From Mantis religiosa (taxonomy: Eukaryota > Arthropoda > Insecta > Mantodea > Mantidae), in NCBI GenBank assembly GCA_030765055.1, contig CM060950.1:465168995-465232994 (forward strand): a DNA stretch of 64,000 nt, written 5' to 3'. Positions within the stretch are counted from its first letter, which is position 1, and each line of letters begins with the position of its first letter. Shown here in pieces: positions 11,060-20,760 of the stretch. The position numbers were made by a program, and so were the translations under genes. Under the pieces are notes generated by a model. That model was given only the letters and a program-made list of their open reading frames with translations. It did not search any database and was not told the origin of the DNA.

Positions 11060-11830
11060 ACTCCAAACCATAAGACTTACTATTTTTGCAGATGACACAA
11101 ACATACTCATCACTGGTAATGATAAAGGTCATTTACTTCAAAATGTAAATGAAATTAATGAAACTATTATGCCATGGCTTGATCAAAACAGACTAATTTT
11201 AAACAAAGATAAAACAGTAGCAATAGGTTTTTGGCATAAAGTAAATAGAAGTCTTACCTTCCCTGACCTTAATTTGGATGGAATCAACACATCCTATGTA
11301 AAAGATACAAAAACTTTAGGTTTGTGGTTAAATCAAAACTTAGATTTGACTGTACATTGAGAAGATTTGATTAAAAAGTTAAGTAAGCAGCGATATGCAT
11401 TACAAATGTTAAAATTGATAGCAGATGTAAAGACAATCTGAATGGCATATTTTGCACACTTTCATTCTCTTATGAATTATGGTATCACTTTTTGGGGTAA
11501 TCCAAATATGTCATAAAAGGTTTTTCAAAAGCAAAAAAGAGCCATAAGAATTATAGTGACCAACCTGGACTTATGAGCTGTAGAGTGTATTTTAAGGACC
11601 TGCCATGTTTCTACATATACAAAGTTCTTTTACACGTAAAGGCTCTAAAACATATATAATGACACACAAACAGTACAAACCCACTACCACATTATACAAA
11701 CATTCCTTCACTTATACTGGTACCCAACTCTACAATAACGTACCTCTTTATTTAATACCGATTGACAACCAAAAGATTCTTACATTCAAACTACATAGGT
11801 AAACATAGTTTATTCAGCAGGTTTCAACCA
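11060..11830 (+). pseudogene. LINE reverse-transcriptase fragment with FADD box
   Basis: The translation has TIFADDTNIL, a non-LTR RT catalytic box, then MPWLDQNRLILNKDKT and TKTLGLWLNQNLDL, matching the fingers-to-thumb order of Jockey/RTE RTs. After that several stops appear (from about 11360), although MNYGITFWGN and KQKRAIRII still follow the family order. The C-terminal part runs to about 11800. The 5' RT half and endonuclease are absent. Confidence 0.65.
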
Positions 11831-12189
11831 TTTCTTATGGACACCTCTTTTTTATAAGTAGGCAGTTGAATCGTTCCTTCTTAACCCTCATATTGTGGAG
11901 GGAACACACCTGTCGTTGGTCTACGGATCCGTCGATTCAGGCTTGACAAATCATTATGATATCACCAGCCTTTCCTTCATTTGCCACATGAAGGACATTC
12001 CTACTGCCATGACAGGTCAGCAGTAAATTTATAAACGGCATTTCCTCCATTTTGATGGAACAGTTATACCGCTGTAGCTCGGTCCCCAGAGCCTCATCTG
12101 TTAAAACAGGGTGCACCACGGCCAGGAAGAGGATGAGATTTGGATAGGAGAGGCTATAAGAGTGCATCACTATCCCTTACACCCCTTAA

Positions 12190-12700
12190 CAACTAAGAAA
12201 TAGACTAAATTATCCATCCAAAATAGAACCTTTCAAGTCTCTTAATAACCCGCTGAACATCATTGAATGTGAAACTTGCCCTAAAATTTATATAGGAAAA
12301 ACAAAAAGAAATATCAACATCAGAACTAAAGAACATATGAGAAACATTAAAAATGGTGAAACAGAAAAATCAGCAGTGGCTTTTCATTTTTTGAATACTA
12401 GACATGACATCAACTTGGAAACATCTCTAATAAAATATGTTAATCACCCCATAGACCTTTCCGTATGGGAAAAAATCTTCATTAACAAAAATCGTCATAG
12501 AGTCATGAATTTTGAAACTCCACCATCGGACATCTTTGACAAGTACATCACGCCATCTATTGACAATACGGAGAAAGAAGAAACCACTACAACTTGCACT
12601 AATCGAGTATCAGCTGAGGATAGGAGCAAGAGCTCTTGAAACATGTCCTGTGAATAAACAGTGTGAGTGAAGCAATGTGTCAATATATTCTCGATTCAAT
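12190..12700 (+). mobile_element. Penelope-like element 3' fragment with GIY-YIG endonuclease
   Basis: The + strand encodes CPKIYIGKTKRNINIRTKEH, the GIY-YIG-type start with the conserved Arg, followed by SAVAFHFLNTRHDI and VWEKIFINKNRHRVMNFETP, down to the stop at about 12638. A hammerhead-like block (CTGAGGA 12614-12620, stem 12622-12627/12632-12637, GAAAC 12638-12642) overlaps the end of the frame. The fragment ends near GCTTCACTGT. The RT domain that should lie upstream is missing, and the 5' boundary near 12190 is uncertain. Confidence 0.75.
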
Positions 12701-12971
12701 TTTGTACTAATTTGTGCTTCACTGTCCCTACGCTTCTTTCAAGTTTATACTTTGGATGTAGGAATTTACTTAACAAGTTTTAGTGGAGAAATTGATGCAA
12801 TTTATACTTCCTTACAAAATCTATTTGCCTGGACAAATAAGCTTTCCAACACAGTTTTCTTAACAGATTCTAAAGCAGCTATTCAGGCTATTATTTCAAA
12901 GACAACCCAAAAACCGAAAAGATAAATGAAATTCATAATATGATTAAACATCTTCAAAATTTAAATATACG

Positions 12972-13025
12972 TTGGGCCCAAATGACCTTGTTGTCGACGG
13001 GCCCTTAAACACCACACACTCACTA
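12972..13025 (+). mobile_element. extremely 5'-truncated LINE 3' end
   Basis: About 50 bp identical in type to the 3' terminus at 4328-4384 (hairpin with GTTGTCGACGGGCCC, then ACACCACACACTCAC). It lies inside the RNase H of another LINE, flanked by a direct repeat AAATATACGT on both sides. It is a bona fide target-primed insertion of only the tail. Confidence 0.8.
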
Positions 13026-13510
13026 AATATACGTATAGTTTTCCAATGGATACCATCTCATTGTGGAATTTATGGCAATGAGCAAGCAGATATGTTGGCC
13101 AAGAAGGGTTCCAAAATATCTCAAACAAGGAAACAAATTAAATTATCCCCTATGAAACAGTTAAAAGATTAATAAAAAACATCTTCACAAAACTATAAAA
13201 CAACTATCTAGTTTCCTCTGAAAACTTAATTGGAAAGATCTCCAAAACAAACTAAAGACAATTCCAGAACTACCTCGAAAATCCTCAGTAGCAATGTTCG
13301 GATTAATCATGGGCCACGATTGTTTGAATGGACATTTATTCAAGGTTGGACTAACAACTTCTCCACAGTGCTGTTTATGTGGTAAAGACGATTTAATGAA
13401 CATTGATCATCTAACTGTATGTGAAACTCTCCAAAATCAAGAAGATCTAGTCTCCAAATATTGGTAAGCAAGAAGAAAAATGACTTTATTATCAAATTCT
13501 GAGCATTAAA

Positions 13511-13511
13511 T

Positions 13512-13544
<33 letters not shown>
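13511..13544. repeat. (CA)n microsatellite, LINE tail
   Basis: Dinucleotide run immediately after the LINE coding end. An equivalent run follows the LINE at 63417-63438, suggesting it is the element's templated tail. Confidence 0.85.
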
Positions 13545-13545
<1 letters not shown>

Positions 13546-13607
13546 TCAAACTACTTAACTTTCCAAGTGAAGAATATTTTTATTCTATTTAAGCGCATTT
13601 GGAAAGT

Positions 13608-13625
13608 TAATTATTATTATTGTTA

Positions 13626-13700
<75 letters not shown>

Positions 13701-13890
13701 GCATTATCATTATCATTAACATTATCATTATCATCATCATTATCATCACCGTTATCGTTATCCTTATCCTTATCGTTACCATTATCGCTATCATTATCAT
13801 TATCATTATCATTGTCATTATCATTATCATCATTATTATTATTACTAATATTACTATCATCATCATCATTATTATTATCATTATTAGTTG
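13608..13890. repeat. trinucleotide/hexanucleotide microsatellite
   Basis: (TTA)n from about 13608 to 13700, then degenerate ATTATC-type repeats to about 13890. Long open frames on both strands here (poly-Leu, poly-Asn, poly-Ile, poly-Tyr) are repeat artefacts. Confidence 0.95.
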
Positions 13891-14440
13891 TTAATGTTAA
13901 ATGAAGATGATAAATTAGCTGCCAAAGCATTGCTGTGTAAATATTCTTTGCAACTGCCTTATTAGTTCAGTGTCAAACAATCTGTTTATGCCCAAGTTTG
14001 TGACAGGTTACTTTTTGATTTAGTGCAGACATTGTTGTGACTCAACTGTTGATGTTTTAACCGTGCGGCGCATATAGCAGATGTGGGATTTTCTAAACTC
14101 AGGCCAATGGTTGATTTCTTTTTACTTTCTCTACCACATAAATTAAGTAGGTAGAAAGGGTATAGCATTCCATCCAAAAATTACTTTAGGTTTTTTTGAA
14201 CCTATAACAGGTCATTTACAACACATTGGGGATCCACAGCTGGTATAGTTCAACAAAACTTGAGTCTGCTCTTCACATTACGTGATCAACTTCTTTTATA
14301 AGTTATCTTATTTGAGATGTATGTGAATATTTGCCAATTTATTCATACCCTATACTGTTTATGAAATATCTTAAAGCCATTTAGGGCATTTTTTTCAAGA
14401 AATATTCATACTCACTCATTCACCACTTATTTGAACTAAC
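13890..14440. other. no assignable feature
   Basis: AT-rich unique-looking sequence between the microsatellite and a SINE. Nothing was recognised. Confidence 0.35.
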
Positions 14441-14444
14441 GTTC

Positions 14445-14660
14445 TCCAACGTAAGTCATATCGGACGATAAATGAAATGGTGAAATAATGCTGAAATGGG
14501 CTCAGGGTCCATAGAACTTAAGAGTTCCTCGACATTTTTTTTTTTTCATTATACGGAAGTCTCAGAAAAATCATTATCCACATAAATCTGAGATTCAAAC
14601 TCGGGCCCTCTTGAATGTGAGGCAGACATACTACCACCACAATACAGTGGCAGACACTCA
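14445..14660 (-). mobile_element. SINE family 2, minus strand
   Basis: Read on the minus strand it has a tRNA-like head with a box B equivalent (GAGTTTGAATCTC), then the tail signature GGGTCCATAGAACTT on plus and CATATCGGACGAT. The same order is seen at 59190-59400 and 43270-43555. It is diverged and carries a T run at 14535-14546. Confidence 0.65.
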
Positions 14661-14739
14661 TTCGCCAGTCGTCAATATGGGTACCAATTCATTCTCACTT
14701 TGATAGAGAAATTTACTTAGATAAATGGGATATTAGTAT

Positions 14740-15229
14740 TGTCACCCAAACGTCAGAACTCCCTATAGACCCGGCTGGCAGCGGCAGCAGGAGACGGAGG
14801 CGTTCGGACACACCCACACATTAATCTCAGTCACTAACTGAAGGGATGATTAGGAGAGGGATCGCGGGCCACAGTGTCGTCTCTTTCCCCTCCCCCTGGA
14901 TTCTCGAACGTGCGGGTTGTTTCGTCTAATCCGGAAACTTCTAGAATGCCAGCTGGTCTTATATAAGCGACGCGCCGGGCCGGAGGAAGTCAGTTCTTGG
15001 CGAGCTGTGAGGAGCGTCCAGTGAGGGGACGGACTGCGTACGTGCGTCGGAGGAGTTTACGTAATTACGAGTGCAAGTGGAACTGCAACGGACGAACTGG
15101 TGAATCGTAATTGTGTGCATTACGTAATTCTGTGTAATTGGCAAGTGTTGAACTGTAAGTCGGTGGAAATAAAGAACATTTTTGAGTGATGCAATTGGAC
15201 TTTTCATTTCACGAACCCACTAAGTCACA
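14740..15229 (+). repeat. 5' LTR of gypsy C
   Basis: 490 bp from TGTCACCC to AGTCACA. It includes a TATATAAG box (about 14962), an AGTCAGT initiator about 28 bp downstream and an AATAAAG polyadenylation signal near 15168. Confidence 0.9.
14962..14996 (+). promoter_or_regulatory. LTR core promoter (TATA + initiator)
   Basis: TATATAAG followed by AGTCAGTT at initiator spacing. The same pair occurs in the 3' LTR (20720-20752) and in the LTRs at 4584-5034 and 57280-57746. Confidence 0.7.
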
Positions 15230-15230
15230 C

Positions 15231-15248
15231 TGGTGTCAGGAAGCGGGA
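15231..15248 (+). other. tRNA primer-binding site
   Basis: TGGTGTCAGGAAGCGGGA lies one base after the LTR. The TGG start is complementary to a tRNA CCA end, and the sequence resembles a tRNA-Leu 3' complement. The assignment to Leu is inferred. Confidence 0.65.
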
Positions 15249-15271
15249 CGACATCACCGAACATTACAACC

Positions 15272-16386
15272 ATGGACGCGGCATTGGAAAAGATTTTGCA
15301 GAAGATGGTGGAAATGAAGGCCGAACTGACCTCGGAAATGAAGACGGCGAATGACAACATCACCGAGAAATTGGACGCGAAGATGAGCGAGTTAACAACA
15401 AAAACAGAAGCGGCAAATAACCTGGCCGCAAAGCTGGAAGAAATGAAGACGGCTAGCGATAACCTCACGGAGAAGACGAAGAAATGAAGGTTGCGAACGA
15501 GGTCCTCGCCGCCAAATTTGAGGAACAGTTGGCCGGCGTGAGGGAGGACGTCACAGGGCTCGGCAAGCGGATCGGCCAAGTGGACGAACGCGTCGGAGAC
15601 CTGGCAAACCGCGTTAATGAGCTGGAAGGAAAGGCCGACAGCAGCGTCAAGTCCCTGAACGCCATGGTGGAGGACGTCGTCGGCAGGAGGATGAAGGGTT
15701 TGAAGGCCGACGCACCGGTACGCGACAAAACATCGGCGCGCGTAAAACCTCCGAAATATAACGGCGCGTCAACGTTTGAGGCCTTCCGCCGCCAATTCGA
15801 CGCAGTGGCCAAGCACAACAAATGGTCACAAGAGGAGGAGGCCACACAGTTAATAGCCAGCCTCCAGGGACGGGCCGCGGAAGTCCTAAACGCGGTGCAG
15901 ACAACGGCGGCGCCCAAGGACATCTGGGAGGCCCTGGAGAATCGTTTCGGAAACCACCGCTTAGCCACAGTGTACCGCAGCCAGCAAAAGGCAAGGTCAC
16001 GGCAGCCAGGGGAGACGCTGCAGGAGTTCGCCCTGGCAGTTGAACAACTGGCTAGCAAGGCCCTAGTCGACCTCCCACCAGAGTGCGTATCCCGGGAAGG
16101 TGCCTACACATTCGTGGACGGGGTACGAGATACGGAGATTCGTCAACGCCTAATGCTCGGCGATTATAAAACCATTCACGAGGCGCTGACAGCGGCATTA
16201 AGGATGGAGGCGGCCAAGGTAACATCTATCCCGACGTCGAGGACGAGGAGTGTCCGCTACACCGGAGACAGAAGATCAGCCGAGGGACGCCGGAGAACAC
16301 CTAGAGACCTGTATTGGGGGTGTGGACAGCCCGGACACCTGCAAAGAGACTGCCCATACCAGGATGAGCAGCCAGAAAACGAGTAG
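15272..16386 (+). pseudogene. gypsy C gag (frameshifted)
   Basis: The ATG at 15272 has a good context (ACAACCATGG). The N-terminal part is a Glu/Lys-rich coiled coil up to a stop at 15485-15487. The frame then shifts and continues from 15484 to the TAG at 16386. The capsid-like retrotransposon gag domain starts at about PPKYNGASTFEAFRRQFDAV and includes LENRFGNHRLATVYRSQQ. The zinc knuckle near the end reads YWGCGQPGHLQRDC: the first Cys of CX2CX4HX4C is replaced by Tyr. A minus-strand relative at 3254-4538 shows the uninterrupted join, so the frameshift is secondary. Confidence 0.85.
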
Positions 16387-16394
16387 GGGCCGTC

Positions 16395-16841
16395 GTGGTG
16401 AGGGGCACGTCGGCGCCATCATCACCATCCCCTCGAGTGACACTGCGCGACGTCAGCCGGCGTATGGATGACAGCCTCATCGCGGACGGTTGGGTAAGAG
16501 GGAAGCCGTGCCGCGTGCTGGTGGACACCGGGGCGGCCGTGACCATCATCAGACCTGACGTGGCGAAGGGTTTGCCGACGAGGAAGCAGAGCCGACCATA
16601 CCAGCTTGTCACGGCATCGGACGATACGTTGCCTGTAGTAAAGGTGGCCCTGCTGGAGCTGATCTTGGGAAGGAGTACCGTACGTCTGTGGGTGTTCTTC
16701 GCGAAGGTGGCTGAGGAGGTGATACTCGGATTGGATACCCTGAGGAGCCACGAGGCGACGGTCGACGTCGGCAAAAAGGTCCTGCGGCTCAACGGAGAAG
16801 AGCTTATACTCCGTCAACCAGAGGAGCGCCTTGGAATTTGA
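16395..16841 (+). pseudogene. gypsy C protease
   Basis: An aspartic protease with the catalytic box VLVDTGAAVTII (DTG at 16523-16531), then VILGLDTLRSHEATVD, the usual C-terminal signature. The domain looks intact. The frame closes with a TGA at 16839-16841, just before the RT region, which continues in the same frame from 16851. That stop would have to be absent or read through in an active pol. Confidence 0.85.
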
Positions 16842-16850
16842 AGGGTCGTC

Positions 16851-18280
16851 TTGAACAAAGACGTGGTTTTCCCCGGGAGGAGCGAGGTGGTGGTGACGGC
16901 GCGACTGGAAGGCCAGAGAACCAGGAACATGATGCTGGACCAGAAGACGCCCGTGCACGGACTATGTGTAGCCAGGGCACTGCTGCCGTGCCGAGAGGAG
17001 GTGCCAGTGAGACTGCTAAATCCTACGGACACCGATCACGACGTTCAGGCCGGGACGGAGTTGGGAACGTGCGAGCCCGTGGTAAGCGTAACAGCAATCG
17101 ACAAGACGCAGGAGCCGGTGCCGACGCAACCCCTGGGGCCCCGGCTGGAAGGCTTACTGGAGAGGGCGGCAGACCACCTGACCGCAGAGCAGCTGGAGAA
17201 AGTTCGACAACTGCTAAGACGATACCAGCGCGTCTTCAGCCAAGGTGATAGTGACTACGGCCGCACGGACAAAGTGCTTCACCGCATCGACACCGGGGAC
17301 GCCCGGCCTATTTGGCAACCACATAGACGCGTTCCGCTGGCGAAGCAGGGGGCGGTACGAGACATGCTGGAGGACATGAGATCCAGGGAGTGATTGAAGA
17401 GTCTGACAGCCCTTGGTGCTCCCCTGTAGTCTTGGTGACGAAGAAGAACGACCAGCTGCGCTTCTGCGTAGACTACAGAAAGCTGAACGCTGTCACCCAG
17501 AAGGCCTGTTTTCCTGGCTGGTGCACAGTGGTTCTCGACCCTGGACCTGAAGTCGGGCTACTGGCAGGTAGCTCTAGACCCAAGAGACAAGGAGAAGACC
17601 GCATTCTCGCTAGGCCAAGGGCTCTGGCAGTTGACGGTTATGCCCTTTGGCCTCTGCAACGCACCAGCTACCTTCCAACGCCTCATGGAGTCAGTGATGG
17701 GAGGGCTGACCTACGACGCCTGCCTGCTATACCTGGACGATATCATCATCGTCGGGAAGACTTTTGAAGATCACCTCGAGAATCTGAGTAAGGTGCTACA
17801 GAGACTGCAGGCGACCAACTTGAAGCTGAACGCGAAGAAGTGCCGGCTGACCTACGACGCCTGCCTGCTATACCTGGACGATATCATCATCGTCGGGAAG
17901 ACTTTTGAAGATCACGTCGAGAATCTGAGTAAGGTGCTACAGAGACTGCAGGCGACCAACTTGAAGCTGAACGCGAAGAAGTGCCAGCTCTTCCGCAAGG
18001 AAGTGAACTACTTGTGCCACATAGTCTCAGCAACCGGAGTGGCCACAGACCCGGAGAAGACACAGGCTGTGAGAGATTGGCCTCGCCCAAAGGATAAGAA
18101 AGAGTTGCGCATTCTCCTGGGGCTGTGCAGTTATTATCGCCGCTTCATAAAGGGGTTCTCCAACATCGCCAAACCCCTCACCCGCCTGACGGAGGAACAC
18201 TGGCCTTATGTGTGGACGGAGGACGCCGAAGACGCTTTCCAGCACCTGAAGGAGATCCTGTGCAGTGCTCCAATTTTGGG
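16851..18280 (+). pseudogene. gypsy C reverse transcriptase with duplicated YLDD box
   Basis: RT pre-domain (RRYQRVFSQGDSDYGRTDKV), then a frameshift at about 17390 before GVIEESDSPWCSPVVLVTKK and FCVDYRKLNAVT. A deletion of roughly ten codons plus a frameshift lie at about 17508. The frame recovers with STLDLKSGYWQVALDP and VMPFGLCNAPATFQRLMESV. The catalytic LLYLDDIIIVG occurs twice (YLDD codons 17730-17741 and 17871-17882) because of a 141-bp in-frame tandem duplication. The connection region CHIVSATGVATDPEKTQAV and YYRRFIKGFS follows. Catalysis is unlikely. Confidence 0.9.
17704..17985 (+). repeat. 141-bp tandem duplication within RT
   Basis: Copies 17704-17844 and 17845-17985 differ at one base (CACCTCGAG versus CACGTCGAG). 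The length is 47 codons, so the frame is kept. Confidence 0.95.
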
Positions 18281-18684
18281 TTTCCCACAACCGGGTGGCG
18301 CCTTCATTGTGGACACCGACGCCAGCGATCATTGCATTGGAGGTGTCCTATCGCAGATCCAGGACGGCCATGAGCGGGTGATAGCCTACTACAGCAAGAC
18401 GCTATCCAAGACAGAAGAAATACTGCGTCACCTGACGGGAGTTACTGGCGGTAGTAAAGGCATTGAAACAGTTTCACAAGTACTTGTACGGTCAGCCATT
18501 CCACCTGAGGACTGTCCATTCCGCCCTAACCTGGCTATTGAGCTTTAGGAACCTGGAAGGCCAGACAGCACGTTGGGTCCAGAGGCTGCAGAAGTACGAC
18601 TTCACCTCGGAACATCGTAGAGGAAAAAGCCACGGTAACGCTGACGCCATGTCCCGAAGACCCTGTCCAGAAGAGTGCGGCTAG
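18281..18684 (+). pseudogene. gypsy C RNase H
   Basis: Starts with FIVDTDASDHCIGGVLSQ (catalytic Asp in DASD) and RVIAYYSKTLSKTEE. A one-base frameshift then occurs and a TGA at 18433-18435 stands where Arg of the family motif TRRELLAVV is expected. The frame recovers as KQFHKYLYGQPFHLRTVHSA: the family Asp in RTDHSAL is Val (GTC, 18514-18516). It ends with GNADAMSRRP, the usual end of gypsy RNase H. Confidence 0.85.
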
Positions 18685-18738
18685 TGCACAAGAGTTGAAG
18701 AGAAGGAGCGTGCCGCAGCAGTCCGAGTAGTCACGGCA

Positions 18739-20484
18739 GTGCCTGTGGACGGCTGGGATAGCGCAGGCCTGAGGAGGGAGCAGCTGGCGGACGCAGACTT
18801 GGGGCCACTCTTGAGGGAAGTGGGGGGAGGGACGAGACCAACCTGGGAGGACATCGCACCGAGGAGCGCCACCTACAAGTCGTACTGGGCCCAATGGGAC
18901 TCGTTGAAGGCCAGAGAGGTCGTGCTGTTCTACTCCCATTAGTCCTGAACCCGTAGGAACTGGACCCGGGCCTCTTTCAACCAGGGAGTTATCCGAGCTG
19001 TCCCAAAGGGTGCTTGGCGTCCTCCGTGGGGCTTTCCATAGGGCAAGACCTTGTTTCCTAACAAGCCCCCCCATCTGGTCCGATGGACTCAAGAAGGGAT
19101 GGAAGTGGATACGCCACTTACGCGCGCCAACACCAAAGGTGAAGACTACCGAAAACCTCGGTGGGGCCGCTTGGTGATCTAGCACACCTTCTACTAGCTT
19201 TGCAGGCTAGTACCCGGGAGAATTAATGGCTTCCCTCAACCCCGTCCGAAGACGTACCCGATTCCCACGGGTATCGGGAACACACTGCCCCCTCGAAGCC
19301 ATCCCAATCCGAACAACTCCCGAAGGAGGGGCTCAGATGTGCTGTTCCGGGTATGGGAGTCACCCGATGGGAAGACGCAGAGAGAACAGTTGGTACTTCC
19401 CCGGAGTAAGGTCCCGGAAGTCCTAGAGGAAGTGCACGCCGGTACTTCGGGAGGACACCTGGGAGCGAACCGAACGATTGACAAACTACGGCAGCGCTAC
19501 TACTGGCTGAGACTCCGAGCAGATGCTGAGAGATGGTGCCGTCAGTGTCACGTGTGCGCGGCGAGTCGTGGCCCCCAGACTAGGAGCTGGGGTCGCATGC
19601 AGCAGTACAACGTCGGAGCGCCATTCGAACGGATCGCCGTTGACATTGCTGGATCGTTCCCAGTTTCCGACCGAGCCAACAAGTACCTAATGGTGGTCGT
19701 GGACTACTTCACCAAGTGGCCGGAGGTGTATGCCATCCCAAACCAAGAGGCAAAGACAATCACAGACTACCTCGTGAAGCAAGTGTTCGGTCGATTTGGG
19801 GTGCCGTTAGAGCTACACAGTGTCCAGGGTACCAACTTTGAGTCCAACCTAATGAAGGAGGCAATACAAAGGCTTGGGGTGAACAAGACCCGCACAACGC
19901 CTCTACATCCCCAGTCGGATGGCATGGTCCAAAGGTACATCAAGACCTTAGAGGAACACCTGAGGAAAGTCGTGGCCAGCCATCAGCGAGACTGGGACGT
20001 CAAGGTGCCACTGTTCTTGCTGGCCTACCGCTCGTCTACACACGACACAACTGGAATGACGCCAGCCAGCCTAATGTTTGGCCGAGAGTTACGCCTCCCT
20101 TGTGACCTGGCTTTTGGAAGCCCTCCGGAGGCGAAGCAGCCGGTGACCGAGTATGTGGAGAACCTGGTGGACCACCTCAACGACATGCACGAGATGGCTC
20201 GCCAGAACATCCAGAAGGCGAGCGACCGCATGAAGACAAGATACGACAGGCAAGCCAACAGCCAAGGGTTCCAGCAAGGTGACCTGGTCTGGTTGTACCA
20301 TCCTACCCGGACCAAGGGACGCTGCCCGAAGTTCCAGCAGCCATGGCAAGGACCGTACCGGGTGGTGAAGAGTATTAACGACGTGGTCTACCGCATCCAG
20401 AAGGTTCACCGAGGGAAGATGTTGGTGATACACCTGGATCGCCTGGCACGCTACGATGGTGCTGTCCGGGACGACCAGCTTTGA
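18739..20484 (+). pseudogene. gypsy C integrase, split by an insertion and with altered DDE residues
   Basis: An N-terminal linker (18739-18930) reads into an insertion at 18931-19338, flanked by the direct repeat GTGCTGTTC. The frame resumes at 19339 and is open to the TGA at 20484. The HHCC zinc domain (HAGTSGGHLGANRTIDKL, CRQCHVC) is complete. In the core the first Asp is present (VDIAGSF, GAC 19642-19644), but the second position is Val (HSVQGTNF, GTC 19822-19824) and the Glu position is Gln (DGMVQRYIKTLE, CAA 19930-19932). A C-terminal GPYRVVKSINDVVYRIQ module follows. Confidence 0.9.
18931..19338 (-). mobile_element. unclassified dispersed repeat X, copy 1 (inserted in integrase)
   Basis: 408 bp between two perfect copies of GTGCTGTTC (18922-18930, 19339-19347), a 9-bp target duplication. 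Read on the minus strand it aligns over its length with 53270-53650, sharing GGGGGCAGTGTGTTCCC, ACTAGCCTGCA and ACCGAGGTTTTCGGTAGTC. No terminal inverted repeat or poly-A tail was seen. Compared with the copy at 53195 it lacks the first 70 bp or so, suggesting 5' truncation. Confidence 0.8.
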
Positions 20485-20495
20485 GGAGGGAGCAG
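20484..20495 (+). other. polypurine tract of gypsy C
   Basis: A purine-rich run (GAGGAGGGAGCA) lies between the integrase stop and the 3' LTR start TGTCACCC. Confidence 0.7.
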
Positions 20496-20760
20496 TGTCA
20501 CCCAAACGTCGGAACTCCTTATAGAACTGGCAAGCAGGAGGGTTGGACATGAAGTATTCAGGGCCGCACCCACCCATTAATCTCTGTCACTAACTGAAGG
20601 GATGATTAGGAGAGGGATCGCGGGCCACTGTGCCGTCTCTTTCTCCTCCCCCTGGATTCTCGAACGTGCGGGTTGTGTTGTCTAATCCGGAAACTTCTAG
20701 ATTGGCCAGCTGGTCTTATATAAGCGAAGCGCCGGGCCGGAGTCAGTCAGTGTTTGGCGA
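20496..20760 (+). repeat. 3' LTR of gypsy C, truncated
   Basis: Homologous to 14740-15004, with a replaced stretch at about 20525-20570. It breaks off a few bases after the AGTCAGT initiator, where the GATG satellite starts. The R tail and U5 are missing. Confidence 0.9.

Larger units (their letters stand above)
12700..13545 (+). pseudogene. Jockey-type LINE RNase H and 3' end, split by a LINE tail insertion
   Basis: An RNase H domain is visible: FLTDSKAAIQAI (12860-12895), then after an insertion WIPSHCGIYGNEQADMLAKK (13048-13107). A C-terminal Cys/His motif CCLCGKDDLMNIDHLTVC follows near 13370-13420, and the element ends in a (CA)n tail at 13511-13544. RNase H plus a terminal zinc motif is the Jockey/I-type arrangement. 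Frameshifts lie around 13170-13200. Confidence 0.7.
14740..20760 (+). mobile_element. Ty3/gypsy retrotransposon C, near full length but defective
   Basis: 5' LTR 14740-15229, primer-binding site from 15231, gag, protease, RT, RNase H, integrase, polypurine tract (20484-20495) and 3' LTR starting at 20496. The gag-pro-RT-RH-IN order defines Ty3/gypsy. No env was seen. GC content is much higher than the surroundings. The 3' LTR is cut at 20760 by a GATG satellite, so target duplications cannot be checked. Frameshifts, stops, altered catalytic residues, a 141-bp tandem duplication and a 408-bp insertion show it is dead. The LTRs differ clearly, so it is not a recent insertion. Confidence 0.9.

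Noticed and set aside
13510..13930. Long open frames of Leu, Asn, Ile or Tyr repeats on both strands
   Set aside because: They are translations of CA and TTA microsatellites.
15465..16058. 197-codon minus-strand frame and similar frames opposite the gypsy C genes
   Set aside because: They are antisense to gag, pro, RT and integrase with recognisable domains on plus. GC-rich composition keeps the antisense frames open.
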